A stretch of DNA of 64,000 nt, taken from Corynespora cassiicola. Lineage: Eukaryota > Ascomycota > Dothideomycetes > Pleosporales > Corynesporascaceae. The DNA is taken from positions 2,604,001 through 2,668,000 of the forward strand of contig JAEUWY010000023.1 in the NCBI GenBank assembly GCA_022059125.1, written 5' to 3'. Position numbers and translations under genes: made by a program. This document shows positions 35,632-46,773 of this stretch, piece by piece (the first letter of the stretch is position 1; every line of letters starts with the position of its first letter). Under the pieces are notes generated by a model. That model was given only the letters and a program-made list of their open reading frames with translations. It was not told where the DNA came from and did no database searches.

Positions 35632-36088
35632 ATGTGTGAGGCCTAGCGATGCTAAGCCACGATTTGGGAAATGTTCTTGAAGATGAAAAGCCTGCTGCGT
35701 TGAAGTTCTAATAGTCCACGCATATATATAGTATCAATTTGATGGAGTTACAGCGAGAGTACCAACCCATCGCGCACTCCGTGTCGTACTGTCCAATTCA
35801 TCCATGCCACATCGTCAGCATACCGAAGATCAGTATGTGATGACGATAGCAAGTCTAGACAAAGGCCAGTATCCCTCGGTCACCGGTGTGTACACCCATG
35901 GCTATATATGGTTGCGTTCTCCAGCCCCGTTCAAGAGGGTTTTGTAGAGCCGACTCGGTCAAAGACAGAACACATCAATAGAAAGAAGGAAAAAGATACA
36001 AGTTGCATTGAGTATGAACAAGATAACGATGTCTGCAGAATACATTGGCATTTTTGACGTTGAGAAACACTGTCCTTTCAAAACCCAT
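35632..36088. other. 3'-3' intergenic region
   Basis: Short gap between convergent genes; nothing else seen. Confidence 0.6.
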
Positions 36089-37027
36089 CTACTCCAACTT
36101 CCAAGAACACCCCCTCAAAAAGCTTTCCAACCCCGTCAACTCCCCCTTGGCTTGCTCCTTCGCCCAAAGAACATCCTTCTCCATTGAATCTCCAAAATAG
36201 CCGTACTCCCTCTGAAATACAAACATTCCGTACATCATCTCCCTCACGCCCTCGGGCAAATGCCCCTTGATGACTTCATCCGGCACTCTCACATGCTTTA
36301 CCGTCTTGCCACTGACCTTACTCATAATCTCCACAACCTGTGGAAACGTATAAAGCCCCTCAGCCGCCGCAAAAAGCTTGCCCTCGTATTCGTCCGGCTT
36401 CTCCAGAATCGCTGTCATCCACTTCCCCGTCTCCGTAATATCGATAAGCGGCACCTTGGTCTCGGCCGGAAACACATTGGCGAGAACGAAGCTCCCATCG
36501 CCCTCGGGCGAGGGCCTGGGGGCCTGCATCCCCAGGAAATTCTGCATAAAGGCACCGGGAGCAAAGAAGGCCGACTTGACGGGCAAGCCGCGAATGTAGG
36601 CCTCGACCTCGGCCTTGACGTCAAAGTGCACCACGCTCGTGAGCTTGCCCCCGCTAATCTTGCGCGGGTGCGACATGGAGCTCCAGATGATGTACTCGAC
36701 GCCGGCCTCGACTGCGGCGTCGGCCAGCGCCTTTGCCTGCGCGAACTCGGGTTCCTTGCCGTTGGGACCGTAGTTCGTTTCCGTCACGGCGAAGAGGAAG
36801 GCGGTGTCTTTCAGGGCGGCTGGCAGGGTGGAAGGATCGTTTAGATCTGCTTGGACGACCTCTGCGCCGGCGGAGGAGAGGGCCTGCGCTGAGGGTTTGG
36901 TGGCGGAGCGGGTTATGGCTCGGACCGCGTATTTTGAGGAGAGGGTTGGCGAGGAGAGGACGGTGTGGGCGACGGATCCACCTTGGTTCCCGGTCGCGCC
37001 AAAGATGGTGAGGAGTTGTTTTGGCAT
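36089..37027 (-). CDS. NmrA-like NAD(P)-binding protein
   Basis: Intronless 312-aa Rossmann-fold protein of the atypical short-chain dehydrogenase class (NmrA/HSCARG type). The dinucleotide-binding motif is GATGNQGGSV at residues 10-19. Other family marks are VRAITRS, the acidic ADLNDPSTL strand, FAVTETN, a YIIWSSMSH segment and GAFMQNFL. Proteins of this family act as redox-sensing regulators or as isoflavone-reductase-like enzymes; NmrA itself modulates nitrogen repression by binding the GATA factor AreA. No catalytic Tyr-Lys pair of classical SDRs is seen, so a regulatory role is possible but not proven. The gene is in a GC-rich block with codon use like its neighbours. Confidence 0.9.
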   Translation of the reverse strand: MPKQLLTIFGATGNQGGSVAHTVLSSPTLSSKYAVRAITRSATKPSAQALSSAGAEVVQADLNDPSTLPAALKDTAFLFAVTETNYGPNGKEPEFAQAKALADAAVEAGVEYIIWSSMSHPRKISGGKLTSVVHFDVKAEVEAYIRGLPVKSAFFAPGAFMQNFLGMQAPRPSPEGDGSFVLANVFPAETKVPLIDITETGKWMTAILEKPDEYEGKLFAAAEGLYTFPQVVEIMSKVSGKTVKHVRVPDEVIKGHLPEGVREMMYGMFVFQREYGYFGDSMEKDVLWAKEQAKGELTGLESFLRGCSWKLE

Positions 37028-38392
37028 TACGGATGTGGTTCGGGGCGGTTGCTAGTCCTGAGATGTAAAGAAACTGGAATCGGACTTGAGATTAGAGCAA
37101 TTGATAAATGGTGGCGACTATATGACTCAGAGGAGGCGTGGAGCTCAACGGAGGTCGATAATGCTTGAATGGCGTTCATGGTGCCTGCTTTATATATCCC
37201 CATCTCCAACGATTGGTTTGTCCGAGCATCACAGCTCGGATTTGAGGCTAATCCGCGGTTCGCTGACCAACTCGTGGAGATCTCGACGATTGGGTGGCTC
37301 TGCTGGAAGGAACCGGCGCCACTGCCCCGGGGCATGATCTGATTAGCCAATCAGATCACGGATGATATCTGTCCGGACTTGCACCTACAGCCGACCCGGA
37401 GTGTGCATACGGATGGAGGAATGAATTGGCACGAGAAGCAATGTGTCAACAATGGCCATTGGTGTGGTTCGAACGCTGTTCTCCAGGACTGCATAATGGT
37501 GACGTTGTCGTCGCGCTCTCCTCCCCAGAAGACCTGCCAATGTTAACAGGTGCGGACAATAACGAAGCTGGCGCTTGCTAGATGTATGATGGGTGGGTGG
37601 GCAGGACTACAACTCACATCGGACATTTCGTCCACACACTATACACCGACCAAGGCGCTGACTTCTCAACATAACCATCACCTTTTATCAGTGGCAGCCC
37701 TCCAGCAGTGCTGTTTTGGCACTGGAAAGGTATCAGCACGACTACTCTTCTTAGTTACCCTCACAAACAGTCATCCCATAACTTGAAATGAACGAGGCAC
37801 AACTATTGTGGCGGGGGAGGAAAGTTTTGCATTCCCATCTCATCGTATCGCTAGCCTTCGTACTATCAGCTTTCACATTGGCAATGGCCATCCCCATATC
37901 CTCCAACTAGACTCCGCAATGCAGAGAGAGAAAGCACCTGGGCGCTAACAAAAGGAAACAATCTTGCGCAATCAAGGAAAAAAACCAGTACCAGTGTTGG
38001 TGCAAATCCTTTGAACCATCAAAAAGGAAAAAAAGAAAAAGAAAAATGCAAAGCAGGAGAGCGCTGGAGTTTACATATCCAGTTCGACTCTTCCATACGC
38101 CGAAACGCCTCGCCATCCGCTCCAATCGACTTGTATGATGAGACGATTAAATATGCTGGCATTTGTCCCGACCGAAAGGAAACCATGTGATGCAGTGAGG
38201 AAAATGTGAGGGGAATATGGGAGACATTCAACAAAGGAGATTCGGATATCAGTGCTCTGGTGCAATTGGCAAAAGTGTGGTCCAAGAAATTGTTGCTCCG
38301 GGCCGAAGAAGAAGAGTTTGTGAACGAACATCCGTGCAGCGGACTTTTGGTGACGATTAGGAGACACTCGTATCGAACAGAGGACGGGCTGA
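37028..38392. other. Intergenic region
   Basis: Promoter of the NmrA-like gene and 3' region of the next minus-strand gene. No gene seen. An upstream reading frame ends exactly at the NmrA start (see findings). Confidence 0.5.
37188..37196 (-). promoter_or_regulatory. Possible TATA box of the NmrA-like gene
   Basis: TATATAAAG on the minus strand, 161 nt upstream of the start codon. Positional and sequence evidence only. Confidence 0.4.
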
Positions 38393-41300
38393 TTAAATCT
38401 TCCGCGTGACAGTGAACTTTCGGCCTGCTTGCGTAGCGGCCGGCAGCGCTTCGGCGAATCTATCGCGAGCTTTGCGAGGGTTAGCATGTTCCACTTCGCT
38501 AAGCAGGTGTAGTTGCTTACTTTCGGCGTGATCAAACGCAATCAAAATATCATCGTGCTCTCCTGGGTATTCGATCTGGTCCAAGCAGACATATCTTCGC
38601 TTCATTCCTGCCCAACCCGTCAATCGACCTTCTTCTTTGCCCATTTTGCCTTCTCCTCTCCTCTCCTCAACTGGAAGTGCAAATTTGGCATCCACCAGCT
38701 TGACGCAGGCTTTGCCACTCTTGTCCACCTTCTCGTAGACGTCCATGGTCTTTAGTTGGAAGTTCATGGCATCTGCATGGGAGAAGTCCTCAAAGAAAGC
38801 TAGGAGTTGGATGATGTTGTCTTGTTCCACGATTTGGATGCGAATCGTCGAAGCTGTCCACTGCTTGTAGATAGGCACAACCATTCGGCGGCGGGATATG
38901 GAGAAGGTCGATGCAATGCTATTAAGATGTCAGAAACGCCGTCTAGTTCGTATATCGAAACCCCTCACCCGTCAAATTTGACATTGAATCCGGTCACGGC
39001 GTATTGGAAAGCATGTAAATCCTTGAAAGAATTGAAGGTCAACTTCCTTATCGTGGAGGCAGTCGTGAGCGTCCTGAGGAGTTCGGCGAGAGAATCTGAA
39101 ATGCTCCCCTCAGTTCGACTGCTGTCGATCGCGACAGCCATATCCTTCTGAGGGTTGCGTAGAAGCGAAAGCTCGGCAGCTCCGTCAATGGGAAGGCGGA
39201 CCAAAAGTTCGCCAGGGCCTGTCGTGTAAGCAAAAAATCAATGAGCAGTTTGGAACAGAGGTCGCATACCCAAGTTCATTCGATCCGAGAAGATACCCGC
39301 GCTGTGCCTGCACATAATCCTCAAACTTTCACTCATTACGGTAGGTGCGGATTCCAAGCCAGCTGCTTCGGGATCTTGGTTCACAGCCTTTGCCTCTTGC
39401 CACTGGAACCGTCTCAAGACTTCCTTGCCTCCCTGGCTGAAGCCCTCGACAGGATCGGCGCTCTCGATTGAGTAGGCTTTCAGAGGCACTTGGGCAAAGA
39501 CCATTTCGCCCGGGCCCATATTCATAGAGGTAAAGGTGCCAAATAGGATGTTACGGTCCTTGGAGTCGTTGAAAACGAGATACATGGAGCAGACCTTCAA
39601 CTTCTTTTCCTGGGTCTCTTCTCTGAAGCGAAGCCCCATGGCGGGTGCCTGGTCTGGCTCTGAAGCGTATTCAAAGATAACCGGCTCCTGCTTGGTGCCA
39701 GTCTCGTGGTTGATGCAGCTGAGCGTCCGTATCTTCGCGTGCGTGACCATGACCAGCCTGTAGCCTCGGTGCAGTTTACGCCTTCCCGTGCCTTCGGTAC
39801 TGAGATCGAATTTCTCAAACACCAGTAGCTTGCAACCCCTGACGCGCTCTGCCGGAAAGGCTCCTGGATTCGTAGGATCCTTGTAGCTAGCCTCCCGAAC
39901 GTACATTTTGCAAGCTAATCGCTCATCGCTCCGTTCCCTCAGACTGGCCTCGACTCGATTTGTGTGATCTACAATCGCCCACAGGCTACGGAAGTCGGAT
40001 TCAGACAGCTCAATGTTCAAACTGAAGCCGTGGCGCAGCTGGACGCTGAAACCTCGAGACTTTGCCTTCCAAGCTACGTCTCTCCAAGTGGGTCCGGCAT
40101 CGGGGTTAGCGCCCACGGTAAGGTTGAGCAGCTCACTTTGACTGCAGATGGAAAGCTTGACCTTGTAGTCTTCTCGGTAGCGAAGGACAGAAATTACGGC
40201 GGGAAGCGGCACACGGTCGGTATTCGGATCGTCAGTGGAAAGCGAGGCGGTAACAAACATTCTAAAGTAGCAAAAGTCCGTTTTCGTGTCTCCGACCGGC
40301 ATCAGCATTGATGGGTTCAAGCTAGGCTGGCCTGAACCGTTGGCAAGCATCATCTTGGCCGATGCGCCTGAAAGCACGGCCTTTACATCGGGGGCAAATC
40401 TAGGGTATTCTTCCCAGATTGACTGGTTCTGTCCCTGGATGAGCGCCTGTGTGGGTGGCATGCTTTTGTGCCGTTTCATTGAGCCTAGCAGCATCTTGAG
40501 ATAGGAGAAGATCATGTCGCGAGTTTCGTATGCATCGGCGCTAGCAGCATCTCCCGCTTCCCTCGCCAGCCGAGTCTGATTTTCGATGCGCTGGTCGCCG
40601 TACTTTTGCAGTCCCGGGTGGTTGGGTATGATCTCAGTGATGATCCACCATGTCTTGGCGAGGTCAACGTGGGGTTGGGTAAGACGCTCGGGCTGGGGCT
40701 CGCTGGTCTTGGGCCGACTACGAATGAGGTTCTCCATGCCAGTGCGGCCCTTTAAGAACCACCAGATGGCAACTCGTAGCCACTCTGTTGGGGTGTGGTC
40801 GTAGATTTGCCCACCGAGTTCAGCGGTCAGCCTGAAGATGCCCTTCATGTGCGTGATGCGTTCGGCAAAGTCGCCGTAGGCCATTTCCCCCTGAGATTTG
40901 GTGTCAGATCGAGCAAGCATGGTAGGTGCTGCGGATTCTTGTCGTGGTCTCGTCGGGAGCTGCTGCGGGGTAGGATCCTGAATGTGCGGCGGGGGTGCCG
41001 GTCCTTCCTCTTGGGCTGGTGGAGCCTGTATCTGCCGCTCGTAGGAGGGTGGGGTGGGAATGATGGAAAAGTCTCTCTTCTGGGGCTGTTCTTGAGGAGA
41101 GGCCGCGCCTGGAGGTGTTCCGAAGGGGTCTGTGGGACCCGTGGGCGAGCCGCGCGTGCGCGATGCCGCAGAGGGCGTAGTGTACTGAGACGAGGCAGAA
41201 GAGGGGGGCCGGGCATCTGTGTCCAGGGGATAAGTGCCGGGCGGCATGGGCCGCCTTCCTGGCGAAGGTCCACGGGCTCGGGATCGAAAGGGGTCCTCGG

Positions 41301-42603
41301 GCGACTGCAGACCGCGCTGGCCAGCAGGCTGGGGCGGTGAGTCGCGGGGAGGCATTCGAGGAGGCGTGCGGCCGGCCATGGGGGCATTGAAGGCAGAAGG
41401 AGGAGTTCCAACCTGGAAGGCGCTGCCCGAGGTCACCGACCCCGCGGGGAAGGAGCTGGAACTCGAGGCTGAGTCCCGCTTCGAGTCGTCGTCGGTACTA
41501 CGCTGCGCAGCCTCGTGCAAGGCACGCCCTTCTTCGGCCCTCATCTTGTGTATCACTCGCGCAGAGAAAGAATTGGGGTCGGCCGGTTCGCTCTGCAGGA
41601 AGCGCTCGGCGAGCAGGGCCTTTGAGTCCAGCGGCGACTCGTCGTCAGCCAGGTCCCTCTCGGGAAGACGGGGCACGGCGGGCATGGGCGGTGGCGGGGG
41701 TTCGTTGTCGGAATCGTCTCCCATCTCGCTCCATCCCGTCTGCGACCTCTTGAGCGGCTTTGGCTGGAAGTCTTCCTCCTCTTCCTGGGTGGGTGCCAGG
41801 CTGGGCGCCTTCTTGGACAGCACGGGAGAGACGTTTTCTGAGTCGTACGAATACTGCGAGTCCATGCTCTTCCGCTCGACGCCCATCTCTTCGAGGTCGA
41901 AGCCCGTCGGCGCCCGCTGCAAGGGCTTTGGGCGCTCGCCCAAGCCCATGTGGCCCAGCCTCTGCGGAGGCGGAGCGGGAGGGTTGGCATGGGTGTTGAT
42001 GCTCCCCATTTCCAGCTTCTGCCTGAGGGGAGGCGAGATCTCGCCGCCCGAAGTAAGTGTTCTCGTCACGATGCCCCGCTGGGCGGCGTCGGAGTTGGCG
42101 CTGGGGGCCATGCGGTTGAACTTTGGGCTGCGGGCGCCCAGGTTGATGTCATCCTGGTGGGAGTGGGACTGCAGCTTGTCGACGTCGGAGACGCTGTTGG
42201 ACTTGCGCCTCTGGAAGACGACAATGGAGGGGTCCTCGCACTCGTCGCCGCCCTCGCCGATGATCTCGGGCTGGGTGCGCACGAAGCTCACGGTGAGGCC
42301 CTTCTTGCGGGTGGTGCCCGTCTTGAGGCCGCCGATGCCAGGGCTCCTGCCGGCACTGCCCAGGACGTCGCTGGCCGTGGGCCATCGCTGGGCCTTGGCG
42401 ACGTCGATGCGCGGTTTGGAGGCGGCGATGAAGGCCGCGGCGTTCTGCTGGGCCTTGTCGACCGAGGGCTTGAGGAATGCGTTGACATCCTCGTCGTTGT
42501 TCTGGACGGGAGGCTGCTTCGTCTTGCCCTCCTTGGCCTTGTCGAGGTTGGAGAAGATCTTGGTCCGCCAGCGGTGCTTGCCCGACTCAGGTGCGTCGAC
42601 CAT
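38393..42603 (-). CDS. Large fungal protein of unknown function (1369 aa)
   Basis: Exons 42603-39270, 39218-38969 and 38918-38393 join in frame to 1369 aa. I do not recognise the family. The N-terminal 590 residues are disordered and rich in Ser, Pro and charged residues (repeated LKRSQTGW/LQRAPTGF-type motifs, poly-Pro tracts). From about 600 onward the chain looks globular: ERITHMKGIFRLTAELGGQIYDHTPTEWLRVAIWWFLKGR, then FCYFRMFVTASLSTDD, FSVQLRHGFSLNIELSESDFRSLWAIVDH and RRKLHRGYRLVMVTHAKIRTLSCI, suggesting one or more PH-like or beta-sandwich domains, and a conserved C-terminus across exons 2 and 3. A possible additional in-frame 51-nt intron is at 38470-38520 (then 1352 aa). Probably a cytoplasmic scaffold; function not inferred. 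Confidence 0.8.
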
Positions 42604-45600
42604 GATGGCGCCCCGCGATTAGACTGGGGAGAGGGTGTCGTGTGCCGCGGCGATAGCGTCACGGGCAGCAACAACAAGCGCAGGAGCAACAAGAGGCACG
42701 GCAGTGCAGTGGGCGGGGGCAGCGAGGGCGCGAGAGGGAGGAGGGAGGACGGGGCGGCGGACGCAGGCACAGAGCGGATGCTTGCAGCAATCAGGCACGC
42801 GACGTCGGGGAGGGGAGGGCGTGCAGCGTTCGAGGGCGAAGGAGGCGGTTGCACAGTCCCTGGCGGGCGAGGGTGCAGGCGGTGCTGGTGCAGGCGGTGC
42901 TGGCGGAGCAAGCAGAGGGCGGCGATTGGGCGCTTCTTCTAACAAGAGCAGCAGCAGGCGCATGGGTTTCAAGGGCGCTTCACTCCAGGTCGCACGCCCC
43001 AAGAGACAAAGTCAATGCCAGCGCAGGAGGGGAGAGGGGGGAAGGGCAGACGAGGGACGGAGGGCACGCAGCGCCCAGGGGACGAGCAGCCGAGCAGCAA
43101 CGCGCCCGCCAGCTTATCGAGGGTTACTTCGGTGGTGTGCCGCCGTAGGGGCACGATGCACGGCCAGAGCCCCGCTAGCGGCGTCGGGGTCGCTGGCGCT
43201 GCGCAGGGGTCGGTCGACGTAGTCTGAACAGAGGCCTCGGGGGCTCGCAGATTCTAGAAGCCATCTAGCTGTGCTGGCCGGCTGTCATGCATGTCAGGGC
43301 CGGCCGTCAGCACTCAATATCCCCCGCGGCGCTGCCCTGCCCTGCGCCGTCGGCTGGTGTTGCTTTTGGGGGGGGAGGGGGCCCGCATCTATCAACTCGA
43401 CCATCACCACCACCTCCTCCGTCCTCCGTCCTCCGTCCCCCCGTCCTGGGGCCCTAGGGAGGCACCCCACAGCCCGTACGTGGACGCTCCTGGTGCCTCG
43501 CCGCTCGCAATGAAAATCGCTGCAGCGGCCGCCCGTCTTCGCCGCTCTTGGGCAGCGAATACTCAAGCGCCAACGTAGCCGTGTTTCAGCATGCGTCGAT
43601 GACTAACCGGCCTAAAAATATGGAGAAGGGTCCTCCCGCCGACGCCATACGGATCGTTCATGGCCGCCATCCCATGCCTCTGCTCCAGTCTCCACGCCTG
43701 TGCTCGACGCTATCGTCGCAGGCCGGCCTGATGTCATTGGGCTTGACGTGACCAGCCGGACTCCTCTCCTTCTGCCCTGCCCTGCCCTGCGTGCGCCTCG
43801 CACCCTCTGCTCCGCCGCCAGGTACCATCTCCCCAGGCGCCCGCCCATGGATGCTGATAAACAAGCCCAATCCTTCAGCACGCCCACGCGACCCCCGTGG
43901 GCCAGACGTTAGTTGTTGCTGGGCGCACGGCCAATCCCAACCCCTGCAGCCTTATCCCGGGCCTCCACGCCCAGCGCAGCTGCGATAGCAGAGGCCGTGC
44001 CAAGCCTCGCCGCGCTAGCCGCGTCGGGCAAGCCCGTGAAGGGCCATGCCTCTCTCCATACGGCGCCGCGCCGCCTGCTCCGCTCGAGCCGCCTCCGGCA
44101 TCAAAACGCTCGTATCTGGATAGACGACAAACTTCCTCAACAGTTGCACCCAGCGTGAGGGTTGGGGAGCGGACGGGAGCCCGTCGACGTGGAGAAATTA
44201 GAGGAGGCTGATCCGCGCCTGTGGAACGTTTCGCTTTCCGCAAGACCCCCTCCGCCCCTCCAGGGCGACCAGAGCAGGCAAAAGTGAGCCGAGGGCATCG
44301 CAATGCTCGATTACGAGCGTCGTCTACCCAGCCCAGAGCCAGCCTGTTTCCGAGCCATGTGGATCTTTCAGCTCGCTCGGCCACACCGCCCTGCGCGCAG
44401 AGCCTCCGCCGGCCAGAAATTGCTACTCGTCTTGGCGCTCGTCGGGATGAGGATAGCTTCACCTGCTTTGCCGTAGTAGTAAGGGTTCCTGGAGGAGCGC
44501 GCACCCTACGTGCATCGGTCCGCGGAAATGGCCTCGGCTCACCACCTGCTTTCCATCGTCCAGGACGCTGCACTGCAATTCCGGCTATTCTTGATCGGCC
44601 GCTCTTGAATGAAGGGAGCCTAGTAGGACCGACTGCCTGTACGATGCCAGCGGCGCGAGAGACGAGGGTGCGAAGATGGAGGGACACTGGAGAGGGACAC
44701 TGGAGAGGGACAGAGGGCAGCTCTTCGCCATTGAATACCGCAGCGTCGGTTGCATAGTTCCTGGATCGCCACGTGGAACAGGCAGATCTGCCTTCAATAC
44801 TCGTCATGTCGTCAGGACGGAGAGTCAGTCGTCGTTGCAGGGCCGTTGCAGGGCCCATACGGGGACGCCGCTCCCCCCCCGACAAGACATCCCTACGCCG
44901 TCCAAATCTCTCGGGTCGTGATGGCACGAGGGTGCACTGGTGTTTGGACCGCGAATGTACGAGAAGCTCCACCGCTCCACGCCGCACCGCCGGCAACGGC
45001 ACCGGCTTCCGATGTCTGTCGGCACGGAGTACCACTAGCAGCGCGGCGCACGTATATTTGGAATGTCCATCTGAGCGCACACATGGGGCACACAGACTAA
45101 TAAACCGCGGCCATCTATCGTCGACCATCGACATGCCCTCGTAGCATTTGCCCTCCCTCCCTTTCGCAATACGAGGTCCGACGGACACTAATGTACAACT
45201 GTTGTTCACACGCGCATGCACATGCACCCGGATTGCTTTTTGACTGCCACCGCCCCCCTCCTGGTGCAGGAGCAGCAGCGTCGAACCTTGGGTACCTGAA
45301 TATCTGCCAAAGGTACCGGGCAAGAGTACCAGTACATGGCGACAGAGCCGCCACAATCCCGAGGCCCTGGCAGACTCCACTTGACCAGTTCGTCGCCCTC
45401 TTGTGCAGTAGTGCCTCCCCGGCTAGTGAGCCCGCCGCGACCTGCCCCTCATTCGCGGCGCTGCATGTGTGCGCAGAGACGGCACGCCCAAGGTCGCTGG
45501 TTCACAGGCCGTGTCGTCGCCGTCCGCACTTGCGACACGTCTGGGCTGCTGCTGTGCATGCACACGCAGACTCCCGCCTTGCTGAAGCCCGGCGCGCGCC

Positions 45601-46773
45601 GCCCTCCCCCTCTGCCCGGCCACCTGAGACACTTCTCAGGGACGAGCATGGCGCGTGCCGGCGGGCCATGGCAGAGCCGGGCGTCTAGCGGTTGCCCTGT
45701 ATCTCAGCACCTGCTCAGGTACTCGGCCAGGCTGGGGACTCTGTGCACCCGCCTGGAGGAGGCTGTCGCAGCACATGACTGGCACTTGATGCGAGCCCAT
45801 CACACCCAAGTGAGGGGGTTTTTTTATGTGAAATGGCCGTGAGTGGAGGACGCGGGCGACGTGGACGCGGCCGTGCCGGGCAGCGAATGAATGACGCACT
45901 TTGTCCGTTCTTGCAGCAGCCTGTCCAAGTCCCTCCCGCCAGCCGCCAGTCCAGTCCAACCCAGTCCCGTCCAGTCCAGTCCAGTTTCTCCAAGCCAAAG
46001 GTGCTCCATCCCGGGCCTCTCGCCCGCCGTTGCCATCTCCTCTTCCCCTCCGCCTCCCTTCTCTCGTCTGCTGCTGATGCCCCTCTGACATTGCGACGGC
46101 GTGCGACACCGACGTCCCCTGACTGTGCTCGCCGCCTGCAGCCTTGCAGCCTTGCAGCCTCCCGAGCTCAGCCCAGTCGCGGCGCGCCCATTTTCGCCCC
46201 CGAGCAAGCCCTCGCCCCCGATCCCGATTCAGTTCCTCTGGCTGGGCGCATCCCATCCACTGCGCAAGCGACCTGCTGCGTCGGCCGCCCACCTAACCCA
46301 ACCTCCTCTGCGAGCGCCCGTATCCTCCCTACCGCACCTCACCAGCCCGCAGACTCCGTTGCGACGCCGTTGATCCATCCCCGCCGCCGTGACGACGCTT
46401 CCGCTGTTCCCTTCTTGCTCTGTAGAACCTCTCCAGCATCTCCCCAGAACGTGCAGCTCGGCGCTACCCGCTCCAGGCTGCCTGCGTCACCGTCGCGCTC
46501 CCTGCATCGCTCGCCGGAGAGCTACCTGTGTTCACGTATACCTACTTGGCCGAAGCATCGTGCGAATACCCTCAGGGCCAGCATCGCATAGCGCAGTGCA
46601 TCTACTCCTCGTGGCCGAGCCCTCGCAGGACATGGCGGACTGAACCTATAAGACTGTCGCAATTCTAAGCGCCAGCGCCAGCGACCTTCGCAGCGTTGTC
46701 TCCACGACAGCGAGGGCACTACTCGGGGGTTTGCTCTCGGGCTAGTGCAGCGTGCAGCTTGCAGATCCACGCA
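42604..46773. other. 4.2-kb GC-rich divergent intergenic region
   Basis: Between two divergently transcribed long genes. Open frames of up to 501 codons occur on both strands, but they overlap one another, are Arg/Pro/Ala-rich as expected from random GC-rich DNA, and have no motif. Holds short tandem repeats: CCTCCGT units near 43416-43440, a GACACTGGAGAGG repeat near 44684-44712 and CAGTC/CCAGT units near 45950-45990. Likely leaders and promoters. Confidence 0.55.
44678..44712. repeat. Short tandem repeat (GGACACTGGAGAG units)
   Basis: Two and a half copies of a 16-bp unit AGGGACACTGGAGAGG in tandem. Confidence 0.7.

Noticed and set aside
37466..37477. GGTTCGAAC motif resembling a tRNA B box
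   Set aside because: No matching A box or acceptor and anticodon stems upstream; no tRNA could be folded.
41234..42942. Long plus-strand frames opposite the 1369-aa gene
   Set aside because: They are antisense to a well-supported gene and have the composition of its complement.
43875..45380. 501-codon open frame on the minus strand
   Set aside because: Arg/Pro/Ala-rich throughout, overlaps other long frames on both strands, no motif; expected by chance in GC-rich DNA.
45833..46591. 252-codon plus-strand frame upstream of the 1115-aa gene
   Set aside because: Pro/Ser/Arg-rich with tandem CAGTC repeats, probably leader sequence.
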